Below are positions 1 through 12,385 of a DNA stretch of 64,000 bases, piece by piece. Numbering within the stretch: position 1 is the first letter of the stretch; the number at the start of each line of letters is the position of its first letter. The stretch comes from Xenopus tropicalis (Eukaryota; Chordata; Amphibia; Anura; Pipidae). Below the pieces are notes generated by a model, which worked only from the letters and a program-made list of their open reading frames with translations, did not search any database and was not told the origin of the DNA. The translations under genes and the position numbers were made by a program. The stretch covers positions 76,996,910 through 77,060,909 of the forward strand of contig NC_030683.2 in NCBI RefSeq assembly GCF_000004195.4, given 5' to 3'.

Positions 1-1480
1 GAAACCATTACGGATAGACAAAAACATGGGGATTTGAAGGTCTCCTCAAGAGGAACAATTTAACACCGGAGTCACAAGTTTCCATCGCATGGTGCGCTAT
101 CTATGGGCATCGATAGGACTCAAAATTGAGCGTTTTTGGTCACCTCACAGCTTTTGACAGTGAATTTCTAAAGAACCAATTGCTTCACACACTTCAAATT
201 TGCTGAAGTTGTGTAAGAAGCTTTCTTAGAGGAGTGATTCAAATTTCAGCCTCCCATGCTTAAAGAAGCCATCGCAGGATCTTTTTTTTAAAAAAAACCT
301 GCCATTGAGGGGACAAGGCCTACTCTGAAGCGAAAACTTTTTAGTGAGTCTCAGAAACGGTACATGGTAGAGACCTGAAATTTAGCACACAACTTTATGG
401 TGTCACCAGCTATAAACAGGCCAAGTTTTAAGCTTCTGCATTTAAAGAATTGGCAGCCAGCACAATTGAATCCTGTGCATTATCGCCATTTTGCTTGGAC
501 TTTAAAAATATTAGAAATTAATATTATGAAAACTGTGCATGGCAAAATCTTGAAATTAGCAGGAGAGGTGCAGGACATAGAAAGGGTTCAGCAGAAAAAT
601 AAACTGGACTCATACCTTGTAAGGAAGATCAATAAACAATTCTCAAATTCACTTCCATTTTTGGCATTACAACATGAGAGGGAACAATAGACACTCCACA
701 GATGGCATCTTTATGTGACCCCTCTATATATCTGTGAATGGGGATTGCAATAATGCATAAAGAAAGCTAAAATCACCAAGTCACCATTACTGATAGACAA
801 AAATGTGGGGATTTGAAGGTCTCCTCAAGAGGAACAATTTAACACCTTACTCACAAGTTTCCCTCGCATAGTGCACTATCTACGGGCGTCGATAGGACTC
901 AAAATTGAGTGTTTTTGGTCACCTCACAGCTTTTGACAGTGAATATCTAAAGAACCAATTGCTTCACACACTTCACATTTGCTGAAGTTGTGTGAGAAGC
1001 TTTTCTAAAGGAGTGATTCAAATTTCAGCCTTCCATGCTTAAAGGAGCTGTCACAGTATATTTTTTAAAAAATGCCATTTCGGGGACAAGGCCTAATCTG
1101 AAGCGAAAACTCTTTAGTGAGTCTCGGAAACCGTACATGGTAAAGAACTGAAATTTAGCACATGACTTTATGGTGTCACCAGCTATAAACAGGCCAAGTT
1201 TCAAGTTTCTGTGTTAAAAGGATTGGCAGCCAGCACGATCATGAATAAATCATGAATCATGCACGTTATCGCCATTTGGCTTGTACTTCAAAACTTTAGA
1301 AATTAATATTAGGAAAGCTGTGCATGGCAAAATCTTGAAATTAGCAGGAAAGGTGTAGGACATGGTAAGGGTTCAGCACAAAGAAAATTGGACTCATACC
1401 TTGTAAGGAAGATCAATACTCATGCACAGACAGGCAAAAGAGCTTCTACATGTGTGGGAACAATAGAACATATGTGGGAA
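1..1480. repeat. Two-unit tandem duplication, period about 779 bp
   Basis: A block beginning near position 11 (gatagacaaaaa...ggggatttgaagg) recurs near 791 with about 90% identity, and the similarity continues through the second unit to about 1400. The window starts inside or at the edge of the first unit, so the array may extend to the left. No convincing protein is encoded; the short open frame at 397-690 is not conserved as a frame in unit 2. Confidence 0.85.
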
Positions 1481-1516
1481 CATAGATGGATTAATTTACC
1501 ACCATCCCAATGTCTG

Positions 1517-1517
<1 letters not shown>

Positions 1518-1549
<32 letters not shown>
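1518..1549. repeat. (TA)n microsatellite
   Basis: About 16 uninterrupted TA dinucleotides. Confidence 0.95.
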
Positions 1550-1551
<2 letters not shown>

Positions 1552-1554
<3 letters not shown>

Positions 1555-1914
1555 TTATATTTATTTATCAGCTCCCCCTTAACTTCTTCCACCTCCCCCC
1601 TTGCATCTTCCAACCCCCCCCTAGGATCCTTGCAGGAGGTATATGGGCCAGCTGCTATTGATCCATCACTTTCTAAATTTTATTTTGAAAGGGCGGTGCG
1701 CCTACACGCTGCCGTGCGAAACCTTAATGACGTCACTGCTCTGAACCATTCAGTCTATGGCCATTTTGTCTGTGCGCCTTTCTGTCTGCGCGCCATCCTG
1801 CCTGCGTGTTATCCTTCTGACCCGTGAGTAACACACAGCAGGAAGGCGGTGGGGGCAGTAGTCTACACTGAAGGATGTGCGGTAGGATGCTGGTGTGAGC
1901 TGGAGGAACTTAAT
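1552..1914. other. No recognisable feature
   Basis: Sequence between the TA tract and the minisatellite. It is C-rich at its start. I see no conserved frame, hairpin or repeat that I can name. Confidence 0.5.
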
Positions 1915-2520
1915 GTGGAGCACAAATATATGGGGGCAGTATTATGGCTGTTGGCACAAATATATGGGGGCAGTATGATGTCTGTTGGCACAAATACATG
2001 GGGCAACATGATGGCTGTTGGCACAAATACATGGGGGCAATATGATGGCTGTTGGCACAAATACATGGGGGCAATATGATGGCTGTTGGCACAAATACAT
2101 GGGGCAGTATGATGGCTGTTGGCACAAATGCATGTGGGCAATATGAAGGCTGTTGGCACAAATACATGGGGGCAATATGATGGCTGTTCTGTTGGCACAA
2201 ATACATGGGGCAATATGATGGCTGCTGGCATGGGTACAGATTGGGGGCTTGGTAGCAATAGGAAGAATTGTCTGCTGCTGGCACAGGTACCAATTGGAGG
2301 CTTGAGGCAATATGATGGCTTCTGGCACAGTTACAGATTGGGGGGCTTGGGGCAATATGATTGGCTGCTGCTGGCACAAGTACAGATGAGGGGGCAATAT
2401 GCTGGCCACTGGCACAGGAACATGGTGGCAATGGCCGTTGGCACAAATACATGGGGCAATGTAATGGCTGTTGGCACAGGTACATAGGGGCTTTATGATG
2501 GCACAGGTACATGGGGGCAA
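1915..2520. repeat. 34-bp minisatellite, about 17 degenerate copies
   Basis: The unit reads approximately ggctgttggcacaaatacat then gggggcaatatgat. Copies from 1930 to 2230 are 33-34 bp and nearly identical; copies from 2230 to 2520 are longer and diverged. Open frames on both strands here are by-products of the repeat, since the period is close to a multiple of three. Confidence 0.92.
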
Positions 2521-2816
2521 TCAGGAAGGGGAGCCCAGCCCATTTACCACTACCACTAACAAATACTACTTCTACTACTACCTACTCTTACTACTACCAC
2601 TTACTTTTACTTACCGCTCTGTTCCATTCATTTAGGTGCAGAAGCTGCGGTGCTCCTGAGAGACGTGAGTGTGACGTCACGGGGAGAAGAAGAGCCGGAG
2701 GACACAGCCGGAGGAAGCGGACAGACACAGCAGACAGGTGGTGGGGGAGCAGGGGGGCGCTGGGAAGGACGTTGTGTCAGAGCTGAAGGATATTGGGGAG
2801 GATTCTGGGGGGTGCT

Positions 2817-3139
2817 AAGTCACTTGGGGTTGCCAAAATGTTACTTAAATTGCCTACCTTGTACCTGTAGCGAGCGCTTTCTCCTTCCTGCTTCGTTCTG
2901 CCGGCAAATTCCCGGGACCAGCACATACGCATTAGAGTGAAAAGCCGACTTTATAGTTTAAGTTCGGCTTTTCACTCTACTGCGCATGCGCGCGCACGTG
3001 AGGCAGGAAGGAGGAAGCGATCACAGCTACCCCGGGCTGGTGCAGTTCTCTCCTATCAGGGGCACCAGCCCGGGGTAAAAGGTAGGTGATTTAAGTCACT
3101 TGGGGGTGCCTAACATTTGGGCACCCCCAAGTGACTTAC
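2817..3139. mobile_element. Palindromic MITE-like element
   Basis: The ends are inverted repeats: taagtcacttggggttgcc at the left and its complement ggcacccccaagtgactta at the right. Inside are nested hairpins, including agagtgaaaagccgac at about 2935 pairing with its complement at about 2963, and a ccccgggctggtgc pair at 3033-3076. No protein frame. The fold-back structure fits a non-autonomous DNA transposon; the superfamily cannot be told because no clear target duplication is visible. Confidence 0.7.
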
Positions 3140-3635
3140 CCTTTCCTTCTCCTTTAAGGGGGATGCTGGGGAGGACACTGGGAGGGAGCTGGAGGATACT
3201 AGGGGGAGCAGTATTTTTATGTTTTTAGGAGTATGTTTATGTTTTTTTTATATAAGTGTCTGTTCTACAACCCTGTGGCATATGTTGCTGCCTCATAGAT
3301 ACATGGTAAGCATAGAATTCTTCAGCTCTTAATCCCTTGCTTTAACGTGAGTGTATATTGTAACTGTATGCACCATATTCAATTCAGTGTGTTCCCCTGT
3401 TAGAAGTGCAAGGTAATATTGATGTGACTGATGTTCATCATAATATCTTGCCCTTCTCACAGGCACACAACCATCCCCCATCACCAATCTCCACCACAGT
3501 TTCTCTAACAAAAATGTGTGCCCCAGTTAGAAGGGCAAGGTAGCCTGGATGTGAGTATGTTCATGCACGGCTACTTGCTTTTGAGACAGGTGCACACTTG
3601 CTGTAATGTGGGTGTATATTGTAACTTGTATGTAC

Positions 3636-4052
3636 CATATTACTACTTCAGCTACTACTACCACCACTTACTACTACTACTACCACCACCATTTATTACT
3701 ACCATTCACCACTACCATTTACCACTACCACTTACTACTACTACTACTACCTACTATTACTACTACCTACAACTACCACTCATTACTACTTACTACTGCC
3801 ACCACCACCACTTACTACTACCTACTACTATAACCACTACTACCACCACCACTTACTACAACTACTTACTACTACCTACTCTTTTACTACTACAACTACT
3901 TACTACTACTACTTTCTTCTACTACAACTAACTACAACATTGGCTACTACCTACTACTACTACTATTACAACTTACTACTACAATTACTTGTTGCTACTA
4001 CTACCACTTACTACTACTGTTACTGCTTCTATTACTACTACTATCACTAATA
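3636..4052. repeat. (TAC/CTA)n triplet array
   Basis: Imperfect tacta/ccacca triplets over about 400 bp. Frames through it read as Tyr/Thr/Leu runs and are not genes. Confidence 0.93.
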
Positions 4053-4378
4053 GCCAGTCTCCAGCTCTGAATCACTTGCTGTAACGTGAGTGTATATTTT
4101 AACTGTATGTACCATGTTATGTGTTGCTAAATCACGATCACCACTGCACAGTAAGTTCTCTTATAGAAATGTGTTTCCCAGTTAGAGGGGCAAGGTAGCC
4201 TTAGATGGGAGTAGGTTCATTTAAATTACCTTACCACTCTGACAGGTTTATGCCCATCGCCAATCTTCAGCTCTGAATCGCTTGCTGTAACCCCATCATC
4301 AATCTCCACCTCTGAATCGCTTGCTGTAATGTGGGTGTATATTGTAGCTGTATGTACCATATTCTGTGTTGCTGAACA

Positions 4379-4743
4379 TGTACCATATTACTACTTCAAC
4401 TACTACTACCACCACCACTTACTACTACTACTACCATTTATTACTACCATTTACCACTACCACTTACTACTACTACTACTACTACCCACTATTACTACTA
4501 CCACCACCACTTACTACTACTACTACTACCTACAACTACCACTCACTACTACTTACAACTACCACCACCACTTACTACTATAACTACTACCACCACTTAC
4601 TACAACTACTTACTACTCCCTACTATTTTACAACTACTTACTACTACCACTTTCTTCTACAACAACTAAACTACAACAGTGGCTACTACTACTACTACTT
4701 TAACAACTTACTACTACCATTCCTTGTTGCTACTACTACCACT

Positions 4744-4774
<31 letters not shown>

Positions 4775-4790
4775 ACTACTACTACCACCA
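4379..4790. repeat. (TAC/CTA)n triplet array, second copy
   Basis: Same structure as the array at 3636-4052 and with the same flanks (accatattactacttcaac), so the two arrays are duplicates of one larger unit. It ends in a short ctg run at about 4755. Confidence 0.93.
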
Positions 4791-5900
4791 ATAGCCAATC
4801 TCCAGCTCTGAATCACTTGCTGTAATGTGAGTGTATATTGTAACTGTATGTACCATGCTATGTGTTTCTGAATCACGATCACCACTGCACAGTAACTTCT
4901 CTTATAGAAATGTGTGCCCCAGTTAGAAGGGCAAGCGGTTATGAAGTATAGTATGTTCATTCATACCTCTTGGTCTTCTGACAGGTGTATGCCCATCACC
5001 AACCTGTATTAAACATATTCGATGTTGCTGAATCACGCCCACCACTGCAAAGGTGGTTCTGTAATAGAAATGTCTGCCCCAGTTAGAAAGGCAAGGTAGC
5101 AAGGATGTGAGTATGTTAATTCCTCAGTCTTGTCTTTCTAACAGGGGCACTCTCATCGCCAATCTCCTGGTCTGCATCACTTGCTGTTAGTTTTTATTGT
5201 TGTACCTGTATGTGTGCCCCAGTTAGAAGGGCAAGCCTGGATGTGAGTATGTTCATGCCAGCTACTTGCCCTTCTGACAGATGCCCACTCATCACCAATT
5301 TCAAGCTTCATCGCCAATTTCAAACTGTATGCACAGTGGTTCTCTTACAGAAATGTGTGCCCCAGTTAGAATGGCAAGGTAGCCTTGAAGTGAGTATGTT
5401 ATGCCCATCGTCAATCTCAAGCTCTGAATCACGCACACCACTGCACAGTAGGTAGGTTCTCTTATACAAATGTGTGCCCCAGATAGAAGGGCAAGGTAGC
5501 CTTGCATGTGAGTATGTTCATTCAAGTCCCTTGCCAGTCTGACAGGTGTATGCCCATCGTCAATCTCCAGCTATGAATCACTTGCTGTAACATTATAATA
5601 TATTGTGACTGTGTACACCATATTCTGTGTGCCCCAGTTTCAATGCCAAGGGTTATGAAGTAGAGTATGTTCATTCGTTCCTCTTGGCATTCTGACAGGT
5701 GTATGCCCATTGCCAATCTGCATGCACCATATTATGTGTTGTTGATTCACGCTCACTGCACAGTAGGTTCTCGTATTGAAATGTGTGCCCTAGTTAGATG
5801 GGCATGGTAGCCTTGGATGTGAGTATGTTCAATCAGGCCTCTTTGCTCACTGACAAGTGTATGCCCATCACCAATTTTTAGCTCTGAATCACTTGCTGTA

Positions 5901-6690
5901 ATGTGGGTGTATATTGTAAAAGAACTTGATGTGAAATTTAGAAAATTGTGTAAGGTCTACTATCTCCCAGTGCCATTTGCAAATGGGGCAGTCACTATCT
6001 TTGGTAAGCACTTTTGCGGCATGATGTTTGTATGGCCATCTTTAGTTACATCTTTAGGTCAATTTTCCTCAGAGCATTGTACAATAAAATCATCATTGTT
6101 TTATATCAAGCAAATGCCTTGTGTCTGCATTTTTCTTGCTTTGCTGTACTAGATATAGAAAAACAGTAACAATATTAGATATAATAGTATAAATCTAGTG
6201 TATGGGCACCTTTAAAGAGTGCCCTTGAGTTGGTGCTTCTCCCAGCCAAATACATTCTGCGGGTACCAAAATTAGTCTGGCATGTTTTTGGAGGACTAGA
6301 CTGCTTTCTTTGGAAATTTCAGGGGTCATACACATACAGACAGGCAAATCACCAGTCTTACAGACCATTTCCAGAGGTGTAACCATGATTTCCAGCTGGA
6401 GTTATAAATAAAACTCTGTACCCAAAAACAAAGATCCCTGGGTCCCAAAACTGTACAGGTATGCTGTGGATGGTATACAAATGTGGTAAGTCTGGTTAAC
6501 TTGGTAGAAGCACACCTCACCCAGATCCCCAGTGATGTTTGGAAAGGCATGCAGGGGGCATGCAGGTTGTTTTAACTGACCTGGTGAATTCAAGTTAAGA
6601 AGCAGGTATTCAGTAATGTAGCAGTTGTATTTTATTTCAAATTACAAGAATTGCATAACAAAAGAATTAACAAACTTTAAGGATCAGTAA
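5901..6690. other. No recognisable gene
   Basis: Possibly single-copy sequence after the tandem domain. Short open frames on both strands show no recognisable domain, good codon pattern or splice context. Confidence 0.4.
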
Positions 6691-6960
6691 ATATTTTATT
6701 CCATGGTCCAGAAGGAAGTGAAACCAAAAAACCCAGCCAGTTTAAACTTAAAGAAAAAATTCCTCCCTGACCCCACTTATGGCGATCGGATGTTTTCTCT
6801 GGACCAAACTGAGTCTTTAATGTGATGTCATTGTCAATTATTTAAAAACAGAATTAGTCCATGTTTTCAGTTTCTTTCATCTCTGCACTACTGTCCCCAC
6901 TTATGGCAATCAGATGTTTTCCCTCGACCAAACTGAGTCTTTAACGTGATGTGACAATCT
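6690..6960 (-). mobile_element. CR1-type LINE 3'-end fragments
   Basis: The block aaaaaattcctccctgaccc followed by cttatggcgatcggatg resembles the 3' noncoding part of the CR1 copies elsewhere in this window (compare aaaaaattccttcctgactc near 26824). A second partial copy of the gatcggatgttttctctgga type block lies about 122 bp away. It truncates gene copy B. Confidence 0.55.
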
Positions 6961-7362
6961 GTCTTGCTCCTAGTCCAAAGAAAAGAAAAAAACATTTAGA
7001 AATGATTTAAAATCTGTAGCATAGACACATGGACACAGCATAACTATGCTTGTGTAAGTTAACTCACTGGTCCAGCCCTCCAACAAGACTGCATGTCTCG
7101 GTCTCTAGATCTTCATTGCCGTCATCTTCATCACCATAAACATTGTCATCAGTCATGGGCTCTGCATTGTTCTCCTTCTGAGTCACCAGGTCTGTATTAA
7201 TAAAAAAAAAAAAAAAACAGTTCAGATTTAAAATATGAACACATACTACTATGTAGACACGAGTAGAGTAGATGTACATATACAAATTATACTTACAGGT
7301 CCAGCTCTTTAAGAGATCCCTGTGTCTCCATCTTTCCACTACTGTCTGTGCTTCTTGAAAGC
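6960..7362 (-). pseudogene. Copy B: fragment of the recombinase-like gene family, acidic linker exons
   Basis: Three minus-strand exon-like blocks match the acidic exons of copy C in order. The block about 7297-7362 contains METQGSLKELDL beside a strong donor. The block about 7075-7192 contains NNAEPMTDDN and ends LVGGLDQ, against NNADPMTDDN and LVGGLDQ in copy C. A block starting near 6975 corresponds to the copy C exon ending at 41930 and runs into CR1 debris, which ends the fragment. It lies just downstream of copy A in the same orientation, so it is a tandem relic. Function is unknown; the acidic region is probably a flexible linker. Confidence 0.6.
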
Positions 7363-8052
7363 TAAAAAAAAAATCATGTATTACAGTTCTGCTGACCAAT
7401 AGTTCAACAGAGGGGAGACAGGGAGAGAAAGAGAGAGAAGAATTAAAAAGGTGAAAAGTGGAAGTTACTAAGTGGGAAATTTCTAAGTGGAGAATTTTTA
7501 AGGGTCATTAAAGTAATTCATCCATAATGGTTTTTCATTTCTTAAAACATCCTGTCTGTTGAGATGTCATTATGATGGGTTCAGGAACACTGTCCAAAGT
7601 CTAACACATCTGTCATTCTCTTCATCTCTCCAGTGCTGACTACTTCATAACATATAATGTGTATTGCAATTTTGCTTACATGGGAGAGTAAAACAGAGAT
7701 AAAACAGATGGTGAGAGACAGTACGAAGAGAATACATGTACTTATCTTTTTCCAGCTAAACATGATGGTGAGCTCCAATATGCTACAATATCCTTCAATC
7801 GATGGTGATCTCCAATATGCTTGCTTTCCATCTTTTTTCTGCCCTAAATATATACAACACGTACTGTGTTTAATGATTGATGAACTGAACTGTCCTAAAA
7901 GTATATACAACATATTACAAAAGATAGCAGAAGTGTAGATAATAAATGCACATATCTTTTTCCAGCATAAATTCATATGTTACAAGAGAGAAAGATGTAG
8001 GAGGTGAAAGTTAAGTCACAGTGCAAACGGAGAATAACTATACTTTTGCAGT
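7363..8052. other. Spacer between copies A and B
   Basis: Intron-like AT-rich sequence. A minus-strand frame at 7581-7976 is open but has no family similarity. A purine-rich gagagagag stretch lies at about 7420. Nothing else is recognised. Confidence 0.4.
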
Positions 8053-8525
8053 TTAGCTTAGATATCCTTCAATGCAATGAAGCGCTTATTTTCTTCAGAA
8101 TCTCAGGTATACTCGGCAAATTCACATTCCACTGCTCCCTTTGAAAGAACCTCTTAATCTGGGCCTCACTATGTTGCTGATTCTGGAAATACTCTTGTTA
8201 TTAAAGGAGGAGAAACATCACATTAATACATCTGTTATTGCCCATCCATGTGTAAACAGTGTATGCATAAGTTTCAAAAGTAAATACAGAAAAATCTTAC
8301 CGGCTACATAGTCCCTTCGCATTAGATTTTGTGTTTTCCACCATCGGTCAGAAAGGTATAACCAATGCTCTGGGGAAAGACTCCTCCATTTGTTTAGGTC
8401 TGGAGGATCACAATCTATTCTTAGAGGGAATATCTCTTAAAATCACACCAAACAAATCTTCTCTTGAAAGGCCTGTGTCAATTAACATGTTTTGACATGA
8501 ACATGATGGGTTAAGTTCTTTTTTC
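8053..8525 (-). pseudogene. Copy A last two exons
   Basis: Exon 8525-8301 has PDLNKWRSLSPEHW and LSDRWWKTQN, corresponding to PTLKECCKFTEMHG and FDRWRRQQTK of copy D exon 7, with one frame change near 8440. Exon 8191-8053 has QREQWNVNLPSIPEIL, corresponding to KLQGWSKHVPSVEEIL of copy D exon 8, then reaches TAA. The SET domain that follows this point in copy D is absent. Confidence 0.65.
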
Positions 8526-9292
8526 CTGTAAAAACAAAGGACACACATTTACCCGGGCAGTTTTATGTGTTACAGAGAGAAACAAGGGGGGATAGCTGAA
8601 GAAGTAAATTAGAGACATAGAGAAAGTAGAAAAGCCACATGACCGGAGGGCAAGTGAGAGCTGGAAAAGAAAAGCCCCAATGTAAAAGGAGGCAGTGAAA
8701 TAGGATGGAGTAAACCTAGAGGGGAAAAAAAGAGGAGAAATAGGAAGGAGTAAAATTGCAGTGGAGAAATATGACTTACACTTTCTTCTGTTGGTGTGTT
8801 TCTGGACGTCTTCTAATTTGTGGCTGGGACGTCTGAGGTTCTTCAGTTCTTTAAAAACAATGTACGAATATTTAAGCGGATTGTTTTATGTTTTAACACA
8901 GACAGGGGCAAAGGGGCATGACTGAAGGGCAAGTGAAAGAGCTAGAAAAGAGTAGCCACAAAGTAAGAGGAGGCAGTGAAATAGGATGGAGAAAAATGAT
9001 ACATAAGATAAAACTTACACATCCTCCTGTTTGTGTGTTTCTCTCCGTCTTCTGCATCTTGAATCGGGCATGCTTGATTCTTCCGTTCTATAAACGGAAG
9101 AATCTGTGAACACAGAAAGCAGAAAGAAAAAGAAAAAAAAGGATAGAAACAAAATAAAGCAGAGATACAGAGAAGCAAAAAAAAAAAAAAAAGAGAAACT
9201 TCCTCTCCCTGATGTTGGTGTCTTCTTGAATTCCTCTCTATTTAAAAAAAATAATAATAATTAAAAAAAAAAAAAAATTATATATATATATT

Positions 9293-9511
9293 TAACTGCT
9301 AATGAGCGCACTCCAGGGTCTTTAGCTTAAAAAATTCGATCTTTATTTCAAAGTTGCCATCATATCAACGTTTTGGCTCTGGCCTAGAGAGCCTTTCTCA
9401 AGAAAGAGAAAGGCTCTAGGCCAGAGCCGAAATGTTGATATGATGGCAACTTTGAAATAAAGATCAAATTTTTTAAGCTAAAGACCCTGGAGTGCGCTCA
9501 TTAGCAGTTAA
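9293..9511. repeat. Near-perfect 219-bp palindrome with PLE-terminal-repeat-like arms
   Basis: Left arm ctgctaatgagcgcactcca and onward is mirrored by its complement ending at 9509; the arms are about 105 bp with few mismatches and meet at about 9402. Each arm contains a hairpin ccagagcc/ggctctagg followed by CGAAA(T/C)GTTG, the same layout as the PLE terminal repeat at 58048. This suggests two head-to-head PLE terminal repeats rather than a classic MITE. It lies in an intron of copy A and is flanked by TA and GA microsatellites. Confidence 0.7.
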
Positions 9512-10724
9512 GTATATTTGATATTTCCCAAGCGGCACCCGGGCACTATTCTACAGTAATCGTGAGTGCGAATCGCTTTTCTGAATATATAATAGATATA
9601 GATATAGAGAGAGAGAGAGAGAGATATTGAGCTGCCTTTTCTCACTGGATGTATATACAAAATTACACAGAAAGACAGGCAAAGGGGAAGGAACTGGAAG
9701 ACGGGAAGAGAAACAGAAGAGAATCCAAGAGTGAGGAGGCGGAATAAAAAGTGAAATGGCAGAGGACAGGTAAGACCTACGCTGCTTCCATTTGGCGTGT
9801 CTCTGTATGTCTTCTTGAATGGGATGTGCGTGGTTCATCACTACAACAGGAATGAGAGAATAAAAAACCCAACACATTTTAGAGAAATAGAACCAGAGAA
9901 ATAAAGAGGAGACATAAGAAGATGTGAAGGAGTGACCACAGGAACACATACTCCACTTCCTGTTGGTAGTCCTCTAGGTCCTATTCAGTTTCTGAAGATG
10001 TGCACATTTCATCACTTCTACAAAGAGAATGTAAACAAAAACACATTTAAGAGACCACAGAGAAAAGGAGGCAGAAAGAGTGGGGAAGGAGGCATTGCAA
10101 GGGTGAGGCATACTCATCTTCCTGTGGGTGGTACTCTTGGTCCTCAGGGTCACTTTCATCTTCCAAAGGTGGTGGTGGTGTGCATCCTCGGCTTCTATAA
10201 AAAGCATGAAGAAAACAAAAATTTTTAGACGGCGAGAGAGATTAGAGAAGAACAAGGAATGCAGAGGTAAAGAGAGAAACACCACATAGAAAGGGAGATG
10301 AGACAATTAGATTGTAGGAGGAGGCATACTGGACTTCCTGCTGGTTTTCAACTGGGTTACGTCCACTTTCCAAAGATGTTGCCAGAGGGTTTTCCACAAC
10401 AGTTGGAGCTTCCACACTTCTTTAAAAAGAAAAGTTAAAATCAATTCTATGTGCAATTGTATTTGTTACACAAAGGAGCAGGTTAAAAGAAAAGCGGTGT
10501 GTAAGTTTTACCTTGAGGTGCCTGCTTGACTGACTGCTGTCTGCACCTGCCCCAGAGACCAGCAGATACGCGTGGCATATGTCATCGAGTGTTTTCTCCC
10601 GGTAGGACCTAAAATTGGAACACAAAAAAGCAATTATTGAGAAATGGACAGTGAGAGCCTCCATATACAGTATTTCAGACATTCCCCAGTGAAACCTTCT
10701 ATAGGTGTAGGCTTGACAATTTAC

Positions 10725-11036
10725 CTTCGGTGGTAACGCCACAGGTCATTTGAAACATTAGGAATCATCTTCCCACTTGAAAAAAAATGTCAGTGGGGGA
10801 GTTGTCATGCACCAGTCTTGGTCTCACATGTTGATAATACACATCGAACCACTAGAAGCAAAACAATATAATCACAATGCTTTCCTACAGTTGTCTATCA
10901 ATTTCAACACAATTTTATTTAAATTACCATTTTTCCTCCTCTGTCAATGCGAAATCGGCCACTTGTTGCGTTGCTGTCTTGTGCTCTGCTACTCCAATGA
11001 CAATCAAACATATCAAACCGTTTTTCATTCGGTGAC
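10725..11036 (-). pseudogene. Copy A exons of the recombinase catalytic-like region
   Basis: Exon 11036-10928 carries IGVAEHKTATQQVADFALTE, related to the copy C exon at 23970; exon 10851-10725 carries WFDVYYQHVRPRL, related to WFDTYFRFVRPAF in copy D. A frame change between the HDNSPTDIFF and MIPNVSNDLW segments lies near a run of T. I cannot place a complete recombinase tetrad (R..K..HxxR..Y), so catalytic activity is not supported. Confidence 0.6.
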
Positions 11037-11114
11037 CTAGGAGAAAGGGTTGTTTTGGAGAATGATTTACTCTGTTAACATTTTACCAAAGTCCTTAAGG
11101 CAATATGTACTTAC

Positions 11115-11676
11115 TGACATATTCTGTACAACCCCTGGTCTCTGCAAGTGCTTCAGAACCAGCAATGCCTCCAAGTAATGTACGATCTCAAATTTTATGT
11201 TATCTATATCGTCTTTTTTAGCGGCATCCAGGGCTTTCAAAAATGTGGCTTTTGCTGTGGACAATAGCCTCATTATATGGGTCAAGGAAGCGTACCTGTT
11301 AAAAAAAAAAAAGTTATTCATGCTTCTAAAAAGCAGAGGGCTGAAAGGAAACGTCAATATAGACCATGTGGTATTACCTTTTCTTGACAACTTCCCACGA
11401 TATTCCCTTACTGAGACTTTTTTTAAGGGCGTCGGTGGCTTTGATAAAGTTGTTGCAGGCATTGTATATAGATGGATCAGATGAGAACAAATTTGTGTTG
11501 TCTATCTGGAAGTTTACACATCACCTCACATGCTTCAAATAGTTGAACAAGGTCTGGTGCGTGACAATCTCTTGCAGTTTTGAGAAAAACTCATTGGTCC
11601 TTTGGAGGTCTTTTACAAATGCCAAATTGGCATCTTGTGGGTTCATAAAATACAGGAACCTCGCCACATCTTCCAC
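11115..11676 (-). pseudogene. Copy A core-binding-like exons
   Basis: Exon 11676-11378 begins VEDVARFLYFMNP and continues with LFNYLKHVR, matching copy C (VANVARFLYFVDP, MFSYLKHIKR); a TGA follows LKHVR. Exon 11295-11115 reads YLEALLVLKHLQRPGVVQNM, against YLEALLILQHLQRPSVIQYM in copy D. Short helices and the FNYLKHV box recall the SAM-like core-binding domain of tyrosine recombinases; the alignment to that domain is my inference. Confidence 0.65.
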
Positions 11677-11954
11677 CTAAAAAGAACACAAATATCTAAA
11701 TATATAATTATCTATAGATAATTAGTAAGACCAACCCCCCCAGGCACCCCTTGTGGACAAAGGGGGGGGGGGGACTGTGCCCTGAAACCAGACGGGCAGC
11801 CTTGGAGAAATACAACACAAGTGCACATAATAAAGCATTAGGGTATTAACAGCATTCTTTTCCACCCCATACCAAGAGCTACCCCATCAATGCAAAGGCT
11901 AAGTAAATAAAAACATGATGAAATGACAGGCCTCAAAAAGCTGAAGGAGACATA

Positions 11955-12315
11955 TTAAAGAGATACTGACACTAGAAAGTAAATCTTTTTTTTACATATA
12001 TCATAACATTGTCTTTGCAAGAACTTTATAATTTTGCCATAAAAATATTTGCGTGAGGCGTTTACATTACCTGTCTGATCCCCTGTGTTCCTCTATGAGG
12101 GGGCGGCCATATTTGTCTGTTTGCATTAGGAGCTGTAACTGACAGGCTGGGAAGGGACAGTCAGGTTGGCAAAACAGTCAGGTTTAGGAACTTCAAGTAA
12201 CAATTACTTGCAAAACCAAACCTGTCAGCAAAAAAACGTCAACACGACCTATAGGTAGCTTTTTATGTATATTCATATTTTGAAAAGTAGTTTTTTCGTG
12301 TCAGTATCACTTTAA
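11955..12315. mobile_element. TTAA-flanked MITE (piggyBac-like)
   Basis: Flanked by TTAA at 11955 and 12312. The ends after TTAA are AGAGATACTGACAC and, on the complement, AGTGATACTGACAC, giving terminal inverted repeats of about 14 bp. No transposase frame. A related internal block (cctctatgagggggcggcca) recurs at 19765, so the family is dispersed. It sits in an intron of copy A. Confidence 0.85.
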
Positions 12316-12385
12316 ACTGGAATGAAAATGATGACTAGGCTAAATATTAGAAGTCAATAAACCATTCATTTTGTAAGTTACTCAC

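Larger units (their letters stand above)
3320..5900. repeat. Degenerate tandem repeat domain, units about 110-150 bp
   Basis: Recurring blocks are gtgtgccccagttagaaggg (near 3513, 4917, 5213, 5355, 5470), caaggtagccttggatgtga, tgacaggtgtatgcccatc and aatcacttgctgtaatgtg. They recur in the same order but with variable spacing, as in a decaying satellite or a nested duplication. Two TAC-triplet arrays interrupt it. I find no coding frame preserved between units. Confidence 0.8.

Noticed and set aside
1863..2512. Long overlapping open frames on both strands
   Set aside because: They are produced by the 34-bp minisatellite and have repetitive Cys/His/Pro composition with no domain.
3518..4794. 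Thr/Tyr/Leu-rich open frames
   Set aside because: Translation of TAC-triplet microsatellite; no other support.
5901..6152. Plus-strand frame of 83 residues as a possible small gene
   Set aside because: No start context, splice signal or similarity, and its beginning lies in the tandem repeat (gtgggtgtatattgta).
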